Source: a virus. From it: a stretch of DNA of 64,000 bases. Location: positions 1-64,000 of the IMG/VR virus record IMGVR_UViG_3300014325_000011. One strand, 5' to 3'. Shown piece after piece: positions 53,068 through 60,695 of the stretch. The translations under genes and the position numbers were made by a program. The notes below the pieces were generated by a model, which was not told where the DNA came from, made no database searches, and saw only the letters and a program-made list of their open reading frames with translations. How positions within the stretch are numbered: the first letter of the stretch is position 1; each line of letters starts with the position of its first letter.

Positions 53068-56000
53068 TCAGACCCCGGCGATACGGGCCAGACCGTTGCT
53101 GGGGTTCCGCCGGTTGTACCGGAGGGATTGCTTCTGGGTGGACTTGAAAACCTTCTGGCCGTCGATGACGACATCGGACGCCTGCACCGTCAGGTTGATC
53201 GTGATGCCGCCTCCGCCGCCCGACGGCTGCATCCCCACCCAGCCGCCGCCAGCCTTCCCGCCGGCCAGAATCGACTTGGTCTCGTTGGCCGGGTGGATGT
53301 AGGCCGGTGCGCCGAACACGGCCAGCTCCGGGCCACGCTCACCGACGAGCACCGCCTGGCCGACGGGCGGGGAACCACCCTCGGCAAACGGGGCAATCTT
53401 GTTCAGGGTGCCGACGAACCCGCCGACCGCCTTGGCGACACCACCGATACCTCCGGTGATGGTGCTGATCGCATGACCGATCGAGTCGAAGATCGGTTTG
53501 AGGACGCCCCAGATCGTGGTAACTGTGGTCTTGATCCCACCCCAGATCGTGTCCCAGGTGATTTTGAGGGCGCGGAGCGCGGCACCGATCGCCGTGTCAA
53601 GCGCCCCGCCAATCGCGTTGAACGTCGGCGACAGGAACGACGTCCACACCGTGGACACGGCAGTGTGGATCGCCCCCCAGATCGTGTTCCACGTGGTCTG
53701 CAAAGCACGCAGCCCAAACCCGATCACAGCGTCGAACGCCGAAGCGATCGCATGGAACGTTGGCGACAGGAAACCATTCCAGATCGCGGAGAGGGCTGTT
53801 TGAATAGCACCCCACACGGCGTTCCATGTCGCCTGGAGCAGACGCAGCCCGAATCCGATGACCGCGTCGAACGCTGTTGCGATCGCGTGGAACGTGGGCA
53901 GCAGCACCGAGTTCCACACAAACGACACGGCGGTGCCAAGCGCCGACCAGATCCCGTTCCAGATCGCCTGAGCTAGGCGAAGGTTACCGATGATGAACGT
54001 TTCGACGCCTGAGACAATCGCATGGAAGGCGGGCAGCAGCACCGAGTTCCACACCCAGTTGACTGCGGTTCCGAGCGCATTCCAAACGGTTCGCCAGGCA
54101 GTTTCCAGCCAGCGGATCGCCGTTCCAATCGTGCCGGTGACGACCGAGGCAACACCCTTGCCGAACGGTTCGAGCACGTTGTGCCAGAACCAGAGGACCG
54201 CCTTGCCGATCGCCCGGTAGGCGATCTCCCAGGCGAGCACCTGCAACCGGATCGGCAGCAGCAGAAGGTTGATCGCCTTCGCGATGGCCTTGAGGATCGG
54301 CTCCAGGAAATGCCAGGTGGCGAGCGCTGCTGTTCTGATCGCACCCCACGTGACCCGGGCCGCGGTCGTCAAAGCGCCTGTGACGGCCCGCCAGGCGGTT
54401 TCAACCCCACCGACGGTCGCCCGAAATGCTGAGACGAACGGGCGAGCGACGGCCGACAGGAACGAGATTGTCGCCCGCCACGCTGTCGACAGTGCCGATC
54501 CGACCGCATGCCAGGCGGTGACGATCCCACCCCACGCCGCCTTGAGGCCGCCGATCATGCCGTTCCAGCCGGCGACGAAAAACCCGGAGACGGCATGCCA
54601 CGCGGTCACCAGCGCGCCGAGGGTCGCCGACCAGGCGATTTTGAGTGCGTCCCAGACCGCGAGCGCGGCGGTTTTCATCGCACCCCAGACGGTCGACCAG
54701 TGCTTGACGAGTTCGTAGATGGCGAAACCGAGCAGCGCCAGAGCCGCGACGATGAGAATCACAATCGCTGTGATCGGTGCGGCGGCGACCTCTGCGCCGA
54801 CCAAGGCAATCCCGAGCGCAACAACAGCCTCAATCACACCGTAGATCCACATGGCGACGGAAAGTGCCATAAGGGCCGCGAACGCTATGACGATGCCCTT
54901 TGTCAGGTTCTGATGGCTCGCGAAAAACTTGGCGATCGCTTCTAGCTTCGGAATCAGCCAGTTGCCAAGCTGGATCATCAGCGCCTTGGCGGACATCTCC
55001 AGTTGCTTCAACTGCTGGGAAAACGAGTTCGCCTGCGTGGACGCGAACGCCTTGTTGATGTCGCCGGTCGCGGAGCCGGCAGCCTTGACCTTCTCCGTGT
55101 AGACCCCGTAGGCGCCGATCATGTCGGAGATCGAGTTGCCGCCCTTGGTCCCGAACATGCTGGTCAGGGCGATCTGCTTCTTCAGATCGGCTTCCTTGCC
55201 CGAGCCGTACAGCTTGTCGAGCGACATCTTGATGTCACCGATAGCCTTCGGCAGGCCGCCTGTCGTAATGTCTTTCGACAGCTTGTCTACGGACAGGCCC
55301 ATCTCGTTGAAGTATTTCGGTGCCGTCGCCGCGGGATGCAGCAGATACTTCATAGTGTTCGTCATCGCCGTGCCGGCAGCGGCGCCGCGAAGGTTCATGT
55401 CACCGAACAGGGCGAGAGACGCCGTCACATCGGTGATCGACAGGCCATAGTTCTTCCAGATCACGACGTTGCCCTTGCCGAAGGCGTCGGACATGTCCTG
55501 CATGGACATGTCACCTTCACCGACAGCAGCAACGAGCTGACCGGCCGCCTTGGAAAGGTTTTCCATCCCGGGCAGGCCGGAGACCATCGCCGCGTCGAGG
55601 GCGTTGGTTACGTCGACCAGGTTCGCCCCGGAGACCGCGGCGGCCTTACCGGCGATCGTCAGGACATCCATCGCCTTCGGGGCGCTGGTCCCCATCGACT
55701 TCGTGGCGGCCTCGACGTGGAGCAGCGCTTCGGCAAGCGAATCCGGGTCTTGGCCGATTTTGCCGGCCAGGGCGAGCACTTGGCCTTTGAGTGCGTTGAC
55801 CTGCGGCATGGTCATGCCCAACTGGGAGTTGAGCTTGACCATCTCCTTGTCAAAGTCGGCGGCCATTTTGACCGACTCGGCTCCGACGGCGATGAATGCG
55901 ACGGCGGACGCTTTGCCGAAGGCGGTGACGGCTTTGCCCATGGAGGCGACGGCCTTCTCACGGGACGCGGCAATCTTCGCGTCCGCGGCGGCCTGCGCGG

Positions 56001-56325
56001 CTACTTGGGCGTCGAGGGCGGCCTTCCACTCGATCGTGCCTACGGTGGCCGCCCGAGTCTGGGCAACCTGCATCGCCAGCGCGTTGCGGTCTGCGGCAAC
56101 AGCCTGCTTCGCCCATTCGGCGTCCCACGCTGCACCCCACTTCGCGGCACCCTCAGCTCCGGACAGGGCCATAGCGTCGCTGGCGGCTTTAACCGCTGCG
56201 GCGCTCGACTCGGCCATCTCCTTGACGGACGCGCCGGCCTCTTTCATGCCAACGGCGAACTCGGCCGCATTGTTGACCAGCTCGATCATGACCGGGGGCA
56301 GAAGGCCCCTCACGGGAGACCCCAT
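53068..56325 (-). CDS. Tail tape measure protein
   Basis: 1085 residues; GGAGG 5 nt before the ATG. The N-terminal 140 residues are coiled Ala/Lys-rich. The tape-measure signature follows (I-G-Q-D-P-D-S-L-A-E-A-L, A-A-V-S-G-A-N-L-V-D-V-T-N-A-L, M-S-D-A-F-G-K-G). Hydrophobic segments near 460-530 could be released for membrane passage. From about 700 a 45-residue Trp-rich unit (V-W-N-S-V-L-L-P-x-F-H-A-I) repeats at least four times. By the usual 1.5 angstrom per residue, tail length would be about 160 nm. Confidence 0.9.
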   Translation of the reverse strand: MGSPVRGLLPPVMIELVNNAAEFAVGMKEAGASVKEMAESSAAAVKAASDAMALSGAEGAAKWGAAWDAEWAKQAVAADRNALAMQVAQTRAATVGTIEWKAALDAQVAAQAAADAKIAASREKAVASMGKAVTAFGKASAVAFIAVGAESVKMAADFDKEMVKLNSQLGMTMPQVNALKGQVLALAGKIGQDPDSLAEALLHVEAATKSMGTSAPKAMDVLTIAGKAAAVSGANLVDVTNALDAAMVSGLPGMENLSKAAGQLVAAVGEGDMSMQDMSDAFGKGNVVIWKNYGLSITDVTASLALFGDMNLRGAAAGTAMTNTMKYLLHPAATAPKYFNEMGLSVDKLSKDITTGGLPKAIGDIKMSLDKLYGSGKEADLKKQIALTSMFGTKGGNSISDMIGAYGVYTEKVKAAGSATGDINKAFASTQANSFSQQLKQLEMSAKALMIQLGNWLIPKLEAIAKFFASHQNLTKGIVIAFAALMALSVAMWIYGVIEAVVALGIALVGAEVAAAPITAIVILIVAALALLGFAIYELVKHWSTVWGAMKTAALAVWDALKIAWSATLGALVTAWHAVSGFFVAGWNGMIGGLKAAWGGIVTAWHAVGSALSTAWRATISFLSAVARPFVSAFRATVGGVETAWRAVTGALTTAARVTWGAIRTAALATWHFLEPILKAIAKAINLLLLPIRLQVLAWEIAYRAIGKAVLWFWHNVLEPFGKGVASVVTGTIGTAIRWLETAWRTVWNALGTAVNWVWNSVLLPAFHAIVSGVETFIIGNLRLAQAIWNGIWSALGTAVSFVWNSVLLPTFHAIATAFDAVIGFGLRLLQATWNAVWGAIQTALSAIWNGFLSPTFHAIASAFDAVIGFGLRALQTTWNTIWGAIHTAVSTVWTSFLSPTFNAIGGALDTAIGAALRALKITWDTIWGGIKTTVTTIWGVLKPIFDSIGHAISTITGGIGGVAKAVGGFVGTLNKIAPFAEGGSPPVGQAVLVGERGPELAVFGAPAYIHPANETKSILAGGKAGGGWVGMQPSGGGGGITINLTVQASDVVIDGQKVFKSTQKQSLRYNRRNPSNGLARIAGV

Positions 56326-56343
56326 GGGGACCTCCCGGGACGT

Positions 56344-56772
56344 TCAGAATCCGAGCGTTCGCCGTATCGCGGTCAGCGCGGCGGTCTGCATTTCGCCGTA
56401 CGCCGTGTTGTAAGCCGGCTGCACGTAAGGCCGAGGTGGCAGTGTTGTGCGATGGTGCCGCCCGGTGGCCCCACCCAGTTCTTGGATGCGGGCGTAGACG
56501 ACTGACGGGCCAACGGCCACATATCCGGGGCGGGTTTCGACCATCACGGAGCGGCGAAGGGTGCCGCTGATGACCGCTGGTGGCGCGTCGGGCGGGGATG
56601 GGGTGGGTGTGCCTCTGCGATGGGAGTAGATCGACAACTGGCGTTTGATCGACGCCTCGGCTACCGCCGCGCCAGCTTTCGCGCCTGCCATCGCGGCAAG
56701 GTCGGCCTTGGCGCCGAGCGCGTTCAGTCCGGCGAGCAACGCCTCCACGTCGACCCGGAGGGCCATCACCAT
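56344..56772 (-). CDS. HK97 gp10-like/minor structural protein
   Basis: 142 residues; TGATG overlap fixes the ATG at 56772. A helical N-terminus, P-A-V-I-S-G-T-L-R-R-S-V, V-G-P-S-V-V-Y-A-R-I-Q-E-L-G-G and L-P-P-R-P-Y-V-Q-P-A-Y follow the gp10-type pattern of tail-joining proteins. In most siphophages this family precedes the tail tube; here it follows the chaperones. Confidence 0.65.
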   Translation of the reverse strand: MVMALRVDVEALLAGLNALGAKADLAAMAGAKAGAAVAEASIKRQLSIYSHRRGTPTPSPPDAPPAVISGTLRRSVMVETRPGYVAVGPSVVYARIQELGGATGRHHRTTLPPRPYVQPAYNTAYGEMQTAALTAIRRTLGF

Positions 56773-57227
56773 CAGCGCGACCTCGCGTCCATCTCGGCGC
56801 GGCGCACATCCCGGTCGTGTTTACGCTGCCGGCCTTCGTCGATCGCTCGCATCATCAGCGGCCAGTCGTCGACCAGCGGCAGCGGAAGCGCATCAACCTG
56901 GTCTGGCGTCCACTGCCAGCGTTCCGCGTACCAGGAGTAGAGCTGGGCGTCGTCGATCCAGTCGGGTAGCGGCGCCTGGTTGGGTCGGAGTTCTTCGCCC
57001 TCGGCGAGTTGGCTCAGTCGCGCGAGGGCACGGAAGGGGACTGCGGGTCCATGCTCGGCTTGGTGTCCCGCCGTCCGTTGATCTTGTCGAGGACGGGCTT
57101 CAACTCGTCTTCCAAGACGTCGATGATGTCCAGGTCGATGGCAGCAAGCGCCTCGTCGTCGAGATCGAGGGGGATCGGAACCGGCTCGCCGCTCTCCGGG
57201 TCCTTCAGCGACCAGGCGACGACCCAA
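56772..57227 (-). CDS. Tail assembly chaperone extension (gpGT-like, -1 frame)
   Basis: The frame that ends at 56772 overlaps the end of the 57014-57451 gene and is in its -1 frame. It has no plausible start codon with a ribosome site before the shared region, and after 57014 it encodes about 80 residues, including L-P-D-W-I-D-D-A-Q-L-Y-S-W-Y and W-Q-W-T-P-D-Q-V-D, typical of gpT. It must be made by programmed -1 frameshifting in the overlap; I could not identify a canonical X-XXY-YYZ heptamer. The true junction lies between about 57014 and 57227, so the left boundary is certain and the right is not. Confidence 0.7.
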   Translation of the reverse strand: MGRRLVAEGPGERRAGSDPPRSRRRGACCHRPGHHRRLGRRVEARPRQDQRTAGHQAEHGPAVPFRALARLSQLAEGEELRPNQAPLPDWIDDAQLYSWYAERWQWTPDQVDALPLPLVDDWPLMMRAIDEGRQRKHDRDVRRAEMDARSR

Positions 57228-57451
57228 TGCCGGAGCAACGCATCGAACGACGCGACCGACGCCGCCCCGACATTGGTGACCTTGCCGTCATCGTCGAGTT
57301 CCACAACGCTGAACGACGCGACCCGCAGATCATCCCGGTCGCCCTTCGTGACCCGCTTGGGGTTGCGGATCTCGGCCCACTGGCCGGTGCCATAGTCCTC
57401 GGTGGCTGGCAGGTCGACGCGCACGGTCTGCGCGCGAGGGTTGTTGGACAA
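57014..57451 (-). CDS. Tail assembly chaperone (gpG-like)
   Basis: 145 residues. Position between the tail tube gene and the tape measure, and a -1 frame extension downstream, are the two hallmarks of gpG. The sequence is acidic with L-D-L-D-D-E-A-L-A-A-I-D-L-D-I-I-D-V-L-E. It should coat the tape measure during tail-tube polymerisation. Confidence 0.75.
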   Translation of the reverse strand: MSNNPRAQTVRVDLPATEDYGTGQWAEIRNPKRVTKGDRDDLRVASFSVVELDDDGKVTNVGAASVASFDALLRHWVVAWSLKDPESGEPVPIPLDLDDEALAAIDLDIIDVLEDELKPVLDKINGRRDTKPSMDPQSPSVPSRD

Positions 57452-57528
57452 GGGAGTCTCCTGCGGTCTGCGCGGTCGAGCCCACCCCCGGTGCGACCGC
57501 CTGCACCGGGGGTGGGAGAACGGGGGAT

Positions 57529-58752
57529 CTACTGGAAAGTCGAACTGGAGATCGCCGACTTGGTGACGATCGTGCAGGCCCCGAAGCCGCCGGAGGCGCC
57601 CACGTTGGTCGTGTTCCCGATCGCCGAAAAGTCGGTTTCGACGGTCGTGTAGTCCTGGCCGCGGCCGACCTTCGCACCCCGATAGGACACCGACTGCATG
57701 GCAATGTCGATGCCTACCAGCGACGCCCCGCTACCGGCTTCGAAGTTGACCGTCAGGGCCGGGTTGGTGGCGTTCAGATAGCGAAGGAACTCGGTTTCGT
57801 CCGCGGCGATGAACGTCAACTTGCCAGTGGCGGCGAGCGGCCCGAGCCACACGGCATAGGGGCCCTGAACGCCGTCAACGGTGTTCAGCACCTTCACGTC
57901 GCGTTTGAGCTGCAACTCGCCGGACTGGACGTAGAGAACCGGGCTACCGCCGATCGACGTCACACCCCGCCACGCGGGAAGCGGCGGACTGATACCCGAC
58001 CACGACGAGGTCGGCTTGGGGATGACACCGGACGGCCAGCCGGTGAGCTTCGCCGACCAAGTCAGCAGAGCTTCCGACGACCAGGTGATCGTCAGTTCGG
58101 ATACGACGCTTCCCGGGTAGGCACGGGCCTTGTTCGACGAGGCACCGGTCAGACCAGAGAAGTCCGCGATGGTCAGCGATTCGGGCTGGCCGCCGCCGTA
58201 CACACCAATGTTGTTCTTGATGTTGAAGGTGTGGCTGTACGGGGCCGACCCTCCGGTGACGGCATAGTCGCCGAGCAGGGCGCCGAGAAAATAGCCGATG
58301 CTCTCCGGGTACACGTCACCGGAGGTGCTGTACTCCGAATGGATGACACCGGGAATCGCCCCGAACAGGCCCACCTCGGAGCCGCGGTAGCCCATGTCCT
58401 CAAGAATGGTCAAGTTGTCGACGGGCTCAAACGTCTTGACCGGGATGTACGCGGTCGGGGCGGCGTTCGCGGCGGTGACGACGACAAGGTTCCCGGCACT
58501 GTGCGCTGCGACGGTCGCCGCACAGGTCACCGTGGTCCCCGACACCGACGTATAGGCGACCGTCTCAACGGTTGTGCCACCAGACGTCGGATCGTAGATG
58601 GTGAGGTTGCCGGAGTTCGGCCAGTTGGTGGTGTCCGAAACCGACAGCGACGTCGCCGACTGGTTCGCGCTCGCGGTCAGGAACGCCCGGTACTTGTCGA
58701 GGGACACGCCTAGGTAGGAGAGATTGGTTGCCTGTGCCGGAGCCGCGCTCAC
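57529..58752 (-). CDS. Major tail (tube) protein
   Basis: 407 residues from GTG (GTGA overlap). Beta-rich, with long A/S/T/G stretches: L-T-A-S-A-N-Q-S-A-T-S-L-S-V and L-K-T-G-like F-T-V-N-F-E-A-G-S-G-A. Length and place (after the completion protein, before chaperones) match siphophage tube proteins. An inserted Ig/fibronectin-like domain (about residues 30-105) is possible, since the core tube fold is about 200 residues. Confidence 0.8.
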   Translation of the reverse strand: MSAAPAQATNLSYLGVSLDKYRAFLTASANQSATSLSVSDTTNWPNSGNLTIYDPTSGGTTVETVAYTSVSGTTVTCAATVAAHSAGNLVVVTAANAAPTAYIPVKTFEPVDNLTILEDMGYRGSEVGLFGAIPGVIHSEYSTSGDVYPESIGYFLGALLGDYAVTGGSAPYSHTFNIKNNIGVYGGGQPESLTIADFSGLTGASSNKARAYPGSVVSELTITWSSEALLTWSAKLTGWPSGVIPKPTSSWSGISPPLPAWRGVTSIGGSPVLYVQSGELQLKRDVKVLNTVDGVQGPYAVWLGPLAATGKLTFIAADETEFLRYLNATNPALTVNFEAGSGASLVGIDIAMQSVSYRGAKVGRGQDYTTVETDFSAIGNTTNVGASGGFGACTIVTKSAISSSTFQ

Positions 58753-58934
58753 TTCCCACCGCCTTTCTTGGGCGTCGAGGCCGGCTCGACGGCGATGGGA
58801 GAGGTATCGGGCGCCGACCAGTGGGGGTCGGGTGGTTCGGGCCAGTCGGCTATCTCGCCGGGCTGAAACCAGCTACCCCGGTCGGAGTAGTAGCGGGCCT
58901 GCCCATCGGCCGGGGCGAACGTGAATGCGGGCAT
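58749..58934 (-). CDS. Small structural-region protein
   Basis: 61 residues, coupled to the tail tube gene by GTGA. Aromatic/Pro-rich (Y-Y-S-D-R-G-S-W-F-Q-P-G-E-I-A-D-W-P-E-P-P-D) with a Lys/Gly-rich end. Might be a tail-joining or decoration peptide; no family recognised. Confidence 0.5.
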   Translation of the reverse strand: MPAFTFAPADGQARYYSDRGSWFQPGEIADWPEPPDPHWSAPDTSPIAVEPASTPKKGGGK

Positions 58935-58964
58935 GCGAAAACCCCCAGCCGAAAGGCGGGTAGA

Positions 58965-59507
58965 CTATGAAATGATGAATTCGGTGACGGTCGTGATGAC
59001 GGCGACTTCAACGTGAAGCCGGTTGTCTTTCAGTTCCGGCTCGCCCGGGTTGATTTCAATGTCTTCGCCGGCCTGCCAGATGACGCCGAAGTCTCGACCA
59101 CCGGTTCCCCAGGTGCGGTCTGCGCGCGCTCGTTCGGCGAGTGCGTCGAGGAATGCGTCGAAGTCATCGATCGCGTCCTCAACACGCGGCTGCCGGGACC
59201 GGAAGTAGGTTTCGAGGTAGACCGTGCGGTCGATCCGCTTTTCGCCGGCTGGCGTGATGCCGTTGGTGCCGCCTCCGCCGATCGACTCTCGCTTCTCCAG
59301 GTGGTTGACGAGGTGAACCGTGCAGACAGCGCCGGAAACCTGGCCGGGCAGGGGGCAATAGTCGTCGTCCTGTGCCTCACGCGGGCCGCTGGTCCAAAGG
59401 GTGCCCAAGAACTTGACGGGGCCATCGCGGTACATCGACGGTCGGGAGGGTTGCGGTCTTCCCCCGAACCAGGCTGCGGTGGCGGCGCGGATTGTGGCCC
59501 GAGACAT
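58965..59507 (-). CDS. Tail completion/terminator-like protein
   Basis: 180 residues. An N-terminal helix, then beta strands with R-T-V-Y-L-E-T-Y-F-R-S and E-D-A-I-D-D-F-D-A-F-L-D-A-L, and a last strand L-H-V-E-V-A-V-I-T-T-V. This layout fits tail terminator proteins that cap the tube. Assignment is by position and fold pattern, not by a clear sequence family. Confidence 0.55.
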   Translation of the reverse strand: MSRATIRAATAAWFGGRPQPSRPSMYRDGPVKFLGTLWTSGPREAQDDDYCPLPGQVSGAVCTVHLVNHLEKRESIGGGGTNGITPAGEKRIDRTVYLETYFRSRQPRVEDAIDDFDAFLDALAERARADRTWGTGGRDFGVIWQAGEDIEINPGEPELKDNRLHVEVAVITTVTEFIIS

Positions 59508-59525
59508 GACGCCTCCGGGCTGGGT

Positions 59526-60680
59526 TCAGACTGCGATCCGCTTGTACCGGTCGAGGATCATCCGTGCGGCTTTTTGGAAGACGTCCATGTCGGTGCCCAC
59601 CGACTTGTCTACCGACGGCGCCCCGGTGTCCGACGACCGGCGGATGAGCACCACGGCCATCTGGCCGACCGCGGTCTTGATGTCTTCGGGCATCGCGCCG
59701 ATGGAGGTACCTGCCGGGTGGGCGTAGGCCGCCGTGCCGACGAGGGGAAGGGTTGCCGGGCCGGTTGTCGGGGTCCACGAGGTGGCGACGCTGACAGCTT
59801 CTTCCGAGCCTGGGTGGTGGATGTTGAGCGTCTGGCCGGGTTGGATGCCGGTGGCGTCCTGTATGGCCAGCGTCGTGGCGGCAGCAGCCGAGGCCGCGGT
59901 GAGAATCGAGATGGGGAAGCCGGCGATGTAGTCGTACTCAACCCACATCCGCTGGCCCGGTGGAGGTCCGCCGAACTGCAACGGTACCGTTCCACCGCCG
60001 CCCGTGAACGGGACGACGATCAGCCCATCCGCGGGCCAGTAGACGGCCGGGGTGGAGTCAGTCATCTGCCCAGGGCTGCCGTAGGCCAACCTGGACAGCG
60101 ACACTGCGGGTACGGTGCCGGAGGTGTGCCGGGGCGACAGGGTGATGGTGCCGTCGCCCGCGACCCGCACCGACTGCCGCTCCGACAGCACTCGGTGCGC
60201 GCCGAGTTGCACAGCGCAGTAGTTGTCGCACCATCTGGACGCCCTCAACAAGATGTTGCCCAGCTCGGCATCGTTCGCTGCCAGCGAGCCGTTGGCGATC
60301 AGGTCGTCAACGTTGGTGCCCGTCGGCATCGCCCTGAACTCGGCGATCGTCACATAGGAGCCGGGCCAGCCGAACACCTGCCCGGAATCGGCATACGCAC
60401 CCGACGGCAGGGCGGTGAACTCGCCGTCGAGGCCGCCGTTCGGTGCGGTTGCCCTGTACCAGTAGGCATACCGGCCCTCGTTCGGCGGCGTGTACACATA
60501 CTCGTACGAGCCGACGCCCAACCGGGTCAGATCGACCAGGTTGGCGGTGACGGTCGACCCGTCGGGCAGCCTGATCGTCAGCGACAGCGTTTCCGGATCG
60601 ACCGGCGTACCGCTGACCGGGTCGACAAGCTGGCAGGGCAGACGAACAGCCTGCCCCGCCGCGTAGGGGGTCGTCGACAT
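59526..60680 (-). CDS. Head-tail connector-like protein with extra beta domain
   Basis: 384 residues. Residues about 1-90 form an Ig-like beta domain (L-P-C-Q-L-V-D-P-V-S-G-T-P-V-D). About 105-165 are helical (I-A-E-F-R-A-M-P-T-G, L-L-R-A-S-R-W-C-D-N-Y-C-A-V-Q), a gp6-type connector pattern. Beta-rich middle and a helical end (F-Q-K-A-A-R-M-I-L-D-R-Y-K-R) complete it. It would join the portal to the tail. Confidence 0.65.
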   Translation of the reverse strand: MSTTPYAAGQAVRLPCQLVDPVSGTPVDPETLSLTIRLPDGSTVTANLVDLTRLGVGSYEYVYTPPNEGRYAYWYRATAPNGGLDGEFTALPSGAYADSGQVFGWPGSYVTIAEFRAMPTGTNVDDLIANGSLAANDAELGNILLRASRWCDNYCAVQLGAHRVLSERQSVRVAGDGTITLSPRHTSGTVPAVSLSRLAYGSPGQMTDSTPAVYWPADGLIVVPFTGGGGTVPLQFGGPPPGQRMWVEYDYIAGFPISILTAASAAAATTLAIQDATGIQPGQTLNIHHPGSEEAVSVATSWTPTTGPATLPLVGTAAYAHPAGTSIGAMPEDIKTAVGQMAVVLIRRSSDTGAPSVDKSVGTDMDVFQKAARMILDRYKRIAV

Positions 60681-60695
60681 GACACCCCCACAGGG

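Noticed and set aside
48668-56505. Other long plus-strand frames opposite the tail genes (48668-50230, 51533-53302, 55003-56505)
   Set aside because: All are Arg/Val/Gly-rich shadows of the hub and tape-measure genes with no ribosome site or recognisable domain.
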